DNA of 64,000 nucleotides from contig JADJJE010000017.1 of the NCBI GenBank assembly GCA_016706685.1, positions 1 to 64,000 on the forward strand, written 5' to 3'. Source of the stretch: Sandaracinaceae bacterium (GTDB taxonomy: Bacteria > Myxococcota_A > Polyangia > Polyangiales > Houyiibacteriaceae). The translations under genes were made by a program, and so were the position numbers. Positions 46,427-53,540 of the stretch are shown piece after piece. The notes under the pieces were generated by a model, which was not told where the DNA came from, did no database searches, and worked only from the letters and a program-made list of their open reading frames with translations. How positions within the stretch are numbered: the first letter of the stretch is position 1; the number at the start of each line of letters is the position of its first letter.

Positions 46427-48534
46427 GAGTATTCCTCCGGCAGCTCGATGTGAGCGTCCACGTACGCGTCGAGGTCGTCCGTACGGGTCACGACCAGCAG
46501 CGTGACGTCCCGCGCGATGGACGCGAGCACCGTCCGCTGCAGCCGCCTGGGGAGGCCGTCGAGGGCGCCGTCGAGCACCAGCAGCGCGGGATGGGCAGCC
46601 AGCGCACGGGCAATCACCAAGCGCTGCGCCTCCTCCCGCGTGAGGGGCGCGCCGCCTTCCCCGAGGATGGTCTGGAGTCCTTCGGGAAGCATCTCGACCC
46701 TTTCCGAGAGACCCACCCGCTCGAGGATGCCCCACACGTCGCGGGGCGTGAGCGCTCGACCGACCGCGGCGACGTTCTCGGATACGCTCGTGGGCAGCAC
46801 CTCGGGCTCGGCCACCAGGAGCACACGCGAGCGCAGGCCCTGCAAGCTGAGGTCCCGCACGTCGTCGCCATCCAGCCGAACCACACCCGAAGCCTGCACC
46901 CGCAGACCGAAGAGCAGGTCCACCAGGGCGCGTGTCCGCTCGGCGCCACCTCGCACCACGAGGCGCTGCCCGGGCTCGAGGACCAGGCTCAGGTCGCGGA
47001 GCTCGCCGCCAGGCGTGGACACGCGGCGCAGCTCGACCTTGGCTGCCCCACGGGCACGGGCGGGCAGCGACCCGCCCTCGCGCTCGAGCGGGAGGTCGAG
47101 CAGCAAGTGCAGCTTGTCGGCGGCCGCGACCAGGTCGTAGGCGGTCTCGAGCTTGCCGCCCAGCTTGCTGAGCGACACGACCACGAGGTTCACCACGAGC
47201 TCCGCGGCCACCAGCTGCCCGACGGAGAGCTCGCGCTGGACCACCAACCAACCGCCGAGACCCAACAGCGTGGCGCTCGCCATCACCTGCAGCCCCAGCG
47301 TGCCGATGTACTGCCGGAAGACGATCCGGAAGTGAGCATCGCGCGCGCCCAGCCACGCCGCCGCGAGGGCGTCGAGGCGCCGCTGCGCGAACTCGCCCCC
47401 GCCGCCGAGCTTGAGGAGGTTGCGCTGGACGGCCATGTCCTCGAGCCAAGCCGCGATCGCGTACTTGGCCTTGGACTCGTAAATGGCGGTGTACGTGGCG
47501 CCCCGCCCCATGAGGCGCAGCACCACGAAGAGCCCGGCCACGATCAGCCCGCCGAAGCCCAGCAGCAGGGGGTGGTAGACCGCCAGGAGCACCAGCCCAG
47601 CCACCACCGCGAGCACCGCCTCGATACCCCCGAGGGCCAGCGAGGCGATGGCCTTCTGCGCCACGAAGACATCGAAGAAGCGGTTCATCAGCTCCGACCC
47701 CCGATGAGCCTGGAACGCGTCTGCGCTGACACGCCGCAAGCGCTCCGAGAGCCGCGACACCACGCGCACGACCAGCCGGCGCTGGATGACCTCCACCATG
47801 AACGCCTGCGTGGCTTGGAGCACCGCAGAGAACACGAGGCCTGCCGCGAGGAACAGCGTGAGCAACACGATGGGCTGAACCACCGTGCCGAACGCGACCG
47901 TGTTGACGAGCACCTGCACCGTCAGCGGGAGCACCAGCGACAGCAACCCCACGCCGGTGGCGTATACCGCGATGGCGAGCAGGTCGGAGCGGTCCTCCCG
48001 GACGAGGTCGTACGCCACCCGCCAGGGCGACTCGTCATCGTGGAGCTCGAGCGGCAGGGAGCGTGGGGAATCCACGGCGAGCCAGGTGTGCTCGCTGTGG
48101 ACGCTGGTCAGCCCGAGGCGGGCCGCCAGCTGAGGTGCTCCCAGCCACTCGCGCTGGCCCCGCTCATCCTCGACGCGCACCCGCGGCCCCAGCCTCTCCA
48201 GCAGAAGGCAGAGCGAGCCATCGTGCCCGACCGTGGCCATGGGGCGACCGCGTCGGACCCCCTGCAGCGCCACGTCCAGAGGCGCCTCGAAGGTCTGGAG
48301 GGAGAGGCCAGCCCGCGCGACTCGGTCCACCAGCTGCTCGAAAGCGGAGCGCTCGGGTGGCGGCGGCTCGTCGACCACCGGCTCGCCCTCGGTCGTGCTC
48401 GACTCTGCCTCAGGGCTCGGCGATGGGGCTGCAGCGACCTCGCGAGCGAGCACGGCCTCGCCAGCATGGGGCGGGAGGCCGAGCAGCGTGCGAAGCCGGT
48501 CCACGAGGGGGTCGATCACCGAGGTCTCATTCAT
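46423..48534 (-). CDS. ABC exporter-type protein with degenerate (apparently inactive) ATPase domain
   Basis: 703 residues. Residues ~60-160 form an N-terminal domain where RPMATVGHDGSLCLLLERLG looks like a C39-like peptidase-derived domain without the catalytic Cys. The six-helix exporter domain spans ~175-460. The nucleotide-binding domain (~498-703) aligns with HlyB/PCAT proteins but every catalytic motif is altered: Walker A is VVRGGAERTRALVDLL (no Lys, glycines lost, about 528-536), the signature is LTREEAQRL instead of LSGGQRQRL (631-639), Walker B is LLVLDGALDGL with Gly for the catalytic Glu (656), and the H-loop His is Arg (VVTRTDDL, 684). Flanking fold landmarks are intact (VEMLPEGLQTILGEGGAPL), so this is selective loss, not decay. 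It heads an operon with HlyD- and TolC-like genes. Confidence 0.88.
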   Translation of the reverse strand: MNETSVIDPLVDRLRTLLGLPPHAGEAVLAREVAAAPSPSPEAESSTTEGEPVVDEPPPPERSAFEQLVDRVARAGLSLQTFEAPLDVALQGVRRGRPMATVGHDGSLCLLLERLGPRVRVEDERGQREWLGAPQLAARLGLTSVHSEHTWLAVDSPRSLPLELHDDESPWRVAYDLVREDRSDLLAIAVYATGVGLLSLVLPLTVQVLVNTVAFGTVVQPIVLLTLFLAAGLVFSAVLQATQAFMVEVIQRRLVVRVVSRLSERLRRVSADAFQAHRGSELMNRFFDVFVAQKAIASLALGGIEAVLAVVAGLVLLAVYHPLLLGFGGLIVAGLFVVLRLMGRGATYTAIYESKAKYAIAAWLEDMAVQRNLLKLGGGGEFAQRRLDALAAAWLGARDAHFRIVFRQYIGTLGLQVMASATLLGLGGWLVVQRELSVGQLVAAELVVNLVVVSLSKLGGKLETAYDLVAAADKLHLLLDLPLEREGGSLPARARGAAKVELRRVSTPGGELRDLSLVLEPGQRLVVRGGAERTRALVDLLFGLRVQASGVVRLDGDDVRDLSLQGLRSRVLLVAEPEVLPTSVSENVAAVGRALTPRDVWGILERVGLSERVEMLPEGLQTILGEGGAPLTREEAQRLVIARALAAHPALLVLDGALDGLPRRLQRTVLASIARDVTLLVVTRTDDLDAYVDAHIELPEEYS

Positions 48535-48543
48535 GAGCGAACA

Positions 48544-48591
48544 ATCATGAGATGTGTTGCACGAATGTCAATGCATGATATATTTTTCATG
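48544..48591. promoter_or_regulatory. overlapping divergent promoters with repeated TCATG boxes
   Basis: Rightward: TTGCAC (48557-48562), 16-base spacer, TATATT (48579-48584), towards the winged-helix gene. Leftward (minus strand): TTGACA (complement of 48566-48571), 16-base spacer, CATGAT (complement of 48544-48549), towards the ABC operon. TCATG(A) occurs at 48545-48550 and 48587-48591, and its complement CATGA at 48574-48578; the last two form a CATGA-N8-TCATG dyad overlapping the rightward -10. The leftward start would be only about 3 bases before the ABC ATG, so that transcript may be nearly leaderless. The region is markedly AT-rich. Confidence 0.6.
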
Positions 48592-48660
48592 AAAACTTGG
48601 ACGGATCGATGAGCCATGCTGCCGGCCCACCGCCCCCTGAATGCCCGAGAGGGTTTCGAG

Positions 48661-48951
48661 ATGACCTCAGAAGCTCCTGCCCGCTGGACTTTCCTCAGCA
48701 ATCACGCCCATGTACTCCTCTGCGTGGCTCGCAACCCCGACGCTCGGGTGCGGGACATCGCCGACCAGGTGGGGATCACGGACCGCGCAGTGCAGCGCAT
48801 CCTCACGGAGCTCGAGGACGGCGAGGTGCTCCTGCGGGAGCGACGCGGACGGCGCACGCACTACGCCATCAGCAGCGGAGCCCACCTGCGGCATCCGCTC
48901 GAGGCGCACCGCCGCGTGCTGGATTTGGTGGCGCTGATCGACGCGGGCTAG
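48661..48951 (+). CDS. small winged helix-turn-helix regulator (ArsR/MarR-like)
   Basis: 96 residues from the ATG at 48661; an ATG at 48616 would add 15 residues. Almost the whole protein is one winged helix: WTFLSNHAHVLLCVARNPDA, VRDIADQVGITDRAVQRILT (helix-turn-helix, about residues 37-56) and the wing GEVLLRERRGRRTHYAIS. A C-terminal helix (HRRVLDLVALIDAG) probably dimerises. No metal-binding Cys is seen. The divergent arrangement and the dyad in the shared promoter suggest it represses both itself and the exporter-like operon. Confidence 0.82.
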   Translation: MTSEAPARWTFLSNHAHVLLCVARNPDARVRDIADQVGITDRAVQRILTELEDGEVLLRERRGRRTHYAISSGAHLRHPLEAHRRVLDLVALIDAG

Positions 48952-49080
48952 CGGATACTCGGCTTTCTGGGCTGGCTGCCTTGACTCCCCCTCGCCCCCC
49001 TCGCATGCTCCCCCGGCTCTTTTCCTACGTTGCAGATACGGGGGCCCCTGCTGTTAGAGCCAGCAAGCCACCGAGAGACG

Positions 49081-49356
49081 ATGAAGATGGCTTCGACCAC
49101 TGACCGCCGCGCGGAAATCATTAACAAATTCCGCACCCATGAAAACGACACCGGTTCCCCTGAAGTCCAGATCGCGCTCCTCACGGACCGCATTCAGTAC
49201 CTCACGGACCACTTCCAGACCCATAAGAAGGACCACCACAGTCGGCGTGGGCTCCTGAAGATGGTGTCCCAGCGTCGCGGCCTGCTTGATTACGTCAAGC
49301 GCCACGACATCGAGCGCTATCGCAAGATTATTACCGCGCTCGGCATTCGTAAGTAA
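49081..49356 (+). CDS. rpsO: 30S ribosomal protein S15
   Basis: 91 residues (ATG 49081; ATG 49087 is equally possible). Binds the central domain of 16S rRNA early in 30S assembly. Nearly every S15 landmark is present: HENDTGSPEVQIALLTDRIQ, HFQTHKKDHHSRRGLLKMVS and QRRGLLDYVKRHDIERYRKI. It is followed by a strong terminator hairpin and then pnp, the classic rpsO-pnp arrangement. Confidence 0.97.
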   Translation: MKMASTTDRRAEIINKFRTHENDTGSPEVQIALLTDRIQYLTDHFQTHKKDHHSRRGLLKMVSQRRGLLDYVKRHDIERYRKIITALGIRK

Positions 49357-49362
49357 GCTACG

Positions 49363-49397
49363 CGGCGGCTCGGGAATGGTTCCGAGCCGCCGTTTTT
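49363..49397 (+). terminator. intrinsic terminator after rpsO
   Basis: CGGCGGCTCGG (49363-49373) pairs exactly with CCGAGCCGCCG (49382-49392) around a short loop and is followed by TTTTT at 49393-49397. It lies seven bases beyond the rpsO stop and about 150 bases before pnp, so it probably partly uncouples pnp from rpsO transcription. Confidence 0.9.
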
Positions 49398-49541
49398 CAA
49401 TTTGGTCCCCGAGCATCTCCGCGACCGGAATCGTGGGTCGTTCGCTCTTCGCTTCGATGGCTCGAAGCTCCCGCAGCCGGGTCGAGCCATGGAATCGAGG
49501 ATCGAGCCCCGCTCTCGTCGTTCCCGGATGCTCCTGATGGA

Positions 49542-51968
49542 GTGTGCCCTGTGATAATTCGTGAATCCGTCAAGATCGGCGACAAGACCGTCACGTTCGA
49601 GACCGGTCGTATCGCCAAGCAGGCCGGCGGCGCCGTCTTCGTAACGTGCGGTGAGTCCGTCCTGCTCGTGACCGTGTGCGGCACCGACGAGGCCCGCCCC
49701 GGCGTGTCGTTCCTCCCGCTCACCTGCGAGTACGTCGAGAAGACCTACGCCGCCGGTAAGATCCCCGGTGGCTTCTTCAAGCGCGAGGGCCGCCTGCGCG
49801 ACCACGAGACGCTGACGTCGCGCATCATCGACCGCCCGTGCCGCCCGCTCTTCCCCGAGCACTGGCGCGCCGAGATCCAGATCATCGCCACCGTCATGTC
49901 GGCGGACCGCATCAACCCCACGGACGTGCTGGCCCTCACCGGCGCCTCGCTCGCGCTGATGCTCAGCCCCATCCCGTGGGCCGGCCCCGTGGCGGGCGTG
50001 CGCGTCGGCAAGGTCGACGGCAAGCTCATCGCCAACCCCACGTTCAAGGACCTCGAGAAGAGCACCTGCGACATCATCGTGGCGGCCACCAAGGACGCCA
50101 TCGTCATGGTGGAGGGCGAGGCCCTCGAGCTGACCGAGGCCGAGATGGTCGAGGCGCTGCAGTTCGGAAAGGACTCCGTGCAGGGCGTGCTCGAGCTGCA
50201 GGAGCGCATCCGCGAGGCCGTCGGTAAGGCCAAGCTGGAGTACACCGCGCCCGAGGCCGACCAGAACGTCGCGTCCCGCGTGCGTGATGTAGCCCTCGAT
50301 GCCATCAAGGCTGCCTGCAACGTACGCGAGAAGTTCGCGCGCTACGCGGCGTTCAAGGCTGGCAAGAAGCTCGCCGTCAAGGCTCTGGCTAGCGAGTTCG
50401 AGGGACGCGAGCAAGAGATCAAGGACGCCTACGAGGAGCTCCAGTTCAACACCATGCGCGAGCAGGTGGTGTACGAGAAGGTCCGCGTCGACGGCCGCGA
50501 CACGCGCACGGTCCGTCCGATCTCCATCGAGGCCACCCTGCTCCCGCGCGTCCACGGCAGCGCGCTCTTCACCCGCGGCGAGACGCAGTCCATCGTGACC
50601 GCCACGCTGGGCACGCGCCGCGACGAGCAGCGCATCGACGGCCTCACCGAGGACGTCTGGAAGAACTTCCTGCTGCACTACAACTTCCCTCCCTACTCCG
50701 TGGGCGAAGCGAAGATGATGCGCGGCCCGGGTCGTCGCGAGATCGGGCACGGCAACCTGGCCGAGCGCGCGCTCAAGAGCGTCATCCCGTCGAAGGAAGA
50801 CTTCCCGTACACCATCCGCATCGTGTCGGAGATCACGGAGTCGAACGGCTCGTCGTCGATGGCCACCGTCTGCGGCGGCAGCCTGGCGATGATGGACGCG
50901 GGCATCCCGCTCCGCACGCCGGTCGCGGGTGTGGCCATGGGCCTCATCATGATCAACAACGACTACGCGGTGTTGACGGACATCCTCGGTGACGAGGATC
51001 ACCTCGGCGACATGGACTTCAAGGTCTGTGGCACCGACAAGGGCATCACCGCCATCCAGATGGACATCAAGATCGGTGGTCTCACCACGCAGATCATGAG
51101 CGAGGCCATGGACCAGGCGCGCGAGGCTCGCCTGCACATCCTGGGCGAGATGGCCAAGGTGCTCCCGGCTTCGCGCCCCGAGCTCAGCCGCTACGCGCCG
51201 CGCATCACCTCGCTGAAGGTGAAGCCGGATCAGATCCGCACGATCATCGGACCGGGCGGCAAGATGATCAAGGCGATCGTCGAGCAGACCGGTGTCGCCA
51301 TCGACGTCGAGGACGACGGCACGGTGAACATCTCTTCGGACGATCCGGAGGCCGTGAAGCGCGCCATCGCGATCATCGAGAGCCTGACCACGGAGCCCGA
51401 GGTCGGCGCCACCTACAAGGGTATCGTCAAGCGCATCGAGCGCTACGGCGCGTTCATCGAGATCGCCCCGGGCAAGGACGGCCTCTGCCACATCACCGAC
51501 ATGGCGTGGGAGTACGTCGACAACGTCGAGGCGCTCATGCAACTCGGCGACGAGGTCGAGGTGAAGATCTCGGCCATCGACCGCGAGGGGCGCATCCGCC
51601 TGTCGCGCAAGGAGCTCCTCGAGAAGCCCGAGGGCTACGTGGAGCGTCCGCCCCGTGAAGACCGTGGTGACCGCGGCGACCGTGGTGGTGACCGCGACCG
51701 TGGTGGTGACCGCGGCGGTGACCGCGACCGTGGCCCGCGCCGCGATGGGCCCCGTGGTGGTGGCGATCGCGACCGTGGCCCGCGCCGCGAGGGTGGTGAC
51801 CGTGGCCCGCGCCGCGAGGGTGGTGACCGTCCGCCCCGTGAGGGTGGCGAGCGTCCGCCCCGCGAGGGTGGTGGTGAAGGCGGCGAGCCCCGTCGTCGTC
51901 GTCGTCGCGAAGGCGGCGAGGGTGGCGAGGGTGGCGGCACGCCGGCTGGCGGCGGCTCCGAGGGCTGA
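49542..51968 (+). CDS. pnp: polyribonucleotide nucleotidyltransferase (PNPase)
   Basis: 808 residues; starts at the GTG at 49542, though the in-frame GTG at 49551 gives the more usual N-terminus (VIIRESVKIGDKTVTFETGR). A phosphorolytic 3'-to-5' exonuclease of the RNA degradosome. Two RNase PH domains (first: GRIAKQAGGAVFVTCGESVL; second: EATLLPRVHGSALFTRGETQ and GSSSMATVCGGSLAMMDAGI), then a KH domain (IGPGGKMIKAIVEQTGVAID) and an S1 domain (KGIVKRIERYGAFIEIAPGK). The final ~100 residues are an extreme Arg/Gly/Asp/Pro/Glu-rich disordered tail with repeated GGDRDRG- and PRREGGD-type units, absent from E. coli PNPase. Confidence 0.97.
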   Translation: MCPVIIRESVKIGDKTVTFETGRIAKQAGGAVFVTCGESVLLVTVCGTDEARPGVSFLPLTCEYVEKTYAAGKIPGGFFKREGRLRDHETLTSRIIDRPCRPLFPEHWRAEIQIIATVMSADRINPTDVLALTGASLALMLSPIPWAGPVAGVRVGKVDGKLIANPTFKDLEKSTCDIIVAATKDAIVMVEGEALELTEAEMVEALQFGKDSVQGVLELQERIREAVGKAKLEYTAPEADQNVASRVRDVALDAIKAACNVREKFARYAAFKAGKKLAVKALASEFEGREQEIKDAYEELQFNTMREQVVYEKVRVDGRDTRTVRPISIEATLLPRVHGSALFTRGETQSIVTATLGTRRDEQRIDGLTEDVWKNFLLHYNFPPYSVGEAKMMRGPGRREIGHGNLAERALKSVIPSKEDFPYTIRIVSEITESNGSSSMATVCGGSLAMMDAGIPLRTPVAGVAMGLIMINNDYAVLTDILGDEDHLGDMDFKVCGTDKGITAIQMDIKIGGLTTQIMSEAMDQAREARLHILGEMAKVLPASRPELSRYAPRITSLKVKPDQIRTIIGPGGKMIKAIVEQTGVAIDVEDDGTVNISSDDPEAVKRAIAIIESLTTEPEVGATYKGIVKRIERYGAFIEIAPGKDGLCHITDMAWEYVDNVEALMQLGDEVEVKISAIDREGRIRLSRKELLEKPEGYVERPPREDRGDRGDRGGDRDRGGDRGGDRDRGPRRDGPRGGGDRDRGPRREGGDRGPRREGGDRPPREGGERPPREGGGEGGEPRRRRRREGGEGGEGGGTPAGGGSEG

Positions 51969-52039
51969 GCCCAGCGTCGACTTCGAGTGATGACACCGGC
52001 CGGGATGCGAGAGCGCCCGGCCGGTGCCAATTGGGGGGC

Positions 52040-52519
52040 ATGACGAACCCGTCCCACACGCTCACGGTCGAGCGCCTGCGCCCGAACGCCCAGCTCCCCG
52101 CCTATGCCACCGAGGGTGCCGCGGGCCTCGACCTCGCCTGCGCCTTCGAAGACGCTCAGCCGCGCACGCTGCTGCCCGGTGAGATCGCCAAGGTCCCGAC
52201 CGGCTTGCGGATCGCGCTCCCCGCCGGACACGAGGGGCAGGTGCGCCCGCGCTCGGGTCTGGCCGCCAAGCACGGGGTCACGGTGCTGAACGCGCCGGGC
52301 ACCATCGACGAGGACTACCGCGGCGAGTTGATGGTCTTGCTGGTCCATCACGGCCGCGAGCCGCTCGTGCTCGAGGACGGAATGCGCATCGCCCAGCTGG
52401 TGGTCGCGCCCGTGACCCGCGCCCGGGTGCTGCTCGGCACGGTGGTGACGCACGACACGGCGCGTGGCGAGGGCGGCTTCGGCAGCACGGGCACCGCCAG
52501 TCGGCCAGACCGCCCGTAA
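52040..52519 (+). CDS. dut: dUTP diphosphatase (trimeric dUTPase)
   Basis: 159 residues from the ATG at 52040. It hydrolyses dUTP to dUMP, keeping uracil out of DNA and supplying the thymidylate precursor. Motifs in order: YATEGAAGLDLACA (motif 1), VRPRSGLAAKHGVTVLNAPG (motifs 2-3 region), TIDEDYRGELMVLLVHHG (motif 3, catalytic Asp), GMRIAQLVVAPVTRA (motif 4) and RGEGGFGSTG (motif 5, phosphate loop). Lies between pnp and trxA on the same strand. Confidence 0.95.
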   Translation: MTNPSHTLTVERLRPNAQLPAYATEGAAGLDLACAFEDAQPRTLLPGEIAKVPTGLRIALPAGHEGQVRPRSGLAAKHGVTVLNAPGTIDEDYRGELMVLLVHHGREPLVLEDGMRIAQLVVAPVTRARVLLGTVVTHDTARGEGGFGSTGTASRPDRP

Positions 52520-52586
52520 TGGCGCGGAGGGCGTCACGACAACATCCCCCGAGACCCACGGACCACGCGCCAGAGCGGCGCGCCAG

Positions 52587-52615
52587 TTGACAGGAGCCTC
52601 GCGGATATCTACTCC
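52587..52615 (+). promoter_or_regulatory. possible promoter upstream of trxA
   Basis: A perfect TTGACA box at 52587-52592 is followed 17 bases later by a weak TACTCC (52610-52615). The trxA start is 36 bases beyond, with an AGGAG ribosome site in between. The poor -10 keeps this tentative. Confidence 0.3.
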
Positions 52616-52650
52616 GTCCCCTTCAGTACCTCACTAGGAGAATCCCCACC

Positions 52651-52980
52651 ATGGCTGGAAAGAACATCGTCGCCGCGAACGACCTCAACTTCGACGAGGC
52701 GGTCCTCAACAGCGACACCCCGGTGCTCGTCGACTTCGCCGCCACGTGGTGCGGTCCCTGCAAGATGATCGCCCCCCTGGTGGAGCAGCTGGCCGACGAG
52801 TACGTGGGTCGCGCCAAGGTGGCCAAAGTGGACATCGACGAGAGCCCGGGCACCGCGTCGCGCTTCGGCATCCGAGGCGTCCCCACGCTGCTGGTCTTCA
52901 AGGGCGGCCAGGTGGTCGCACAGCAGGTCGGCGCCGCCCCCAAGGGCAAGATCGCCGAGCTGATCGAGCGCTCGCTCTGA
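52651..52980 (+). CDS. trxA: thioredoxin
   Basis: 109 residues, typical. Cytosolic dithiol reductant. The active site is FAATWCGPCKMIAPLVEQLA and the cis-proline segment is RGVPTLLVFKGGQVVAQQVG. No signal peptide, so the cytoplasmic form. The ribosome site is AGGAG nine bases before ATG 52651. Followed by a GC-rich dyad without a T run around 53014-53039. Confidence 0.96.
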   Translation: MAGKNIVAANDLNFDEAVLNSDTPVLVDFAATWCGPCKMIAPLVEQLADEYVGRAKVAKVDIDESPGTASRFGIRGVPTLLVFKGGQVVAQQVGAAPKGKIAELIERSL

Positions 52981-53066
52981 TCCGCTGACGCGAAAACCGT
53001 TATCCATACGCGGCGCGGGCCTTTCGGGGCTCGCGCCGTATTCGCGTGTGGTGTAGGCTCGCAGCC

Positions 53067-53501
53067 ATGGCGGAGCACCGCATGTTCGTGTCCCAGGCGA
53101 CCCTGGACCAGTGGCTCGGCGACGACGCAGTCGACGTCGACGGTGACGTCATGGCCATCCGGCGCCTCGGTCATCGCTTCCAGCTCAACACGGCGTTCCA
53201 CTTCCTGTCGGAGGTCGCCGAGGGCGGTGACTCGAGTGAGCTGGTCGGCAAGGTCAAGACGCTGGACCAGGTGGTAGCCCTCGGCGGTGAGCACTGCGCG
53301 GGTTCGGTCATCCTGGGCGACAACGCCTACGAGGTGGTCGAAGGCTTCCTGGGCCTGCCCATCCCGAACGACGACGCCGGCTCGGCCAGCCTCGGCGGCG
53401 CCAACCTGGCCGCCGCCACGCGCGCTGCCGCCGGCGACGGGAACCCCCCTTCCCAAGAGCTCGACCTCTTGGCGCAGTTCTTCCTGAGCTCCAAGGGCTG
53501 A
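53067..53501 (+). CDS. hypothetical protein
   Basis: 144 residues from the ATG at 53067. No signal or membrane segment. The first part reads AEHRMFVSQATLDQWLGDDA and DVDGDVMAIRRLGHRFQLNT, and the middle LDQVVALGGEHCAGSVILGD is beta-like. The C-terminal third is Ala/Gly/Asp-rich before a final helix (SQELDLLAQFFLSSKG). I cannot name a family. It sits between trxA and the pseudokinase on the same strand. Confidence 0.72.
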   Translation: MAEHRMFVSQATLDQWLGDDAVDVDGDVMAIRRLGHRFQLNTAFHFLSEVAEGGDSSELVGKVKTLDQVVALGGEHCAGSVILGDNAYEVVEGFLGLPIPNDDAGSASLGGANLAAATRAAAGDGNPPSQELDLLAQFFLSSKG

Positions 53502-53540
53502 GCCCAGCTCACGAACACCCTCCACCCCAGGTCAACGCAG

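Noticed and set aside
46450..48612. 720-codon plus-strand frame opposite the ABC gene
   Set aside because: Shadow frame; it also crosses the divergent promoter region, which is unlikely for a gene.
53014..53039. Possible intrinsic terminator after trxA
   Set aside because: A GC-rich dyad is present but there is no T run, so termination cannot be supported.
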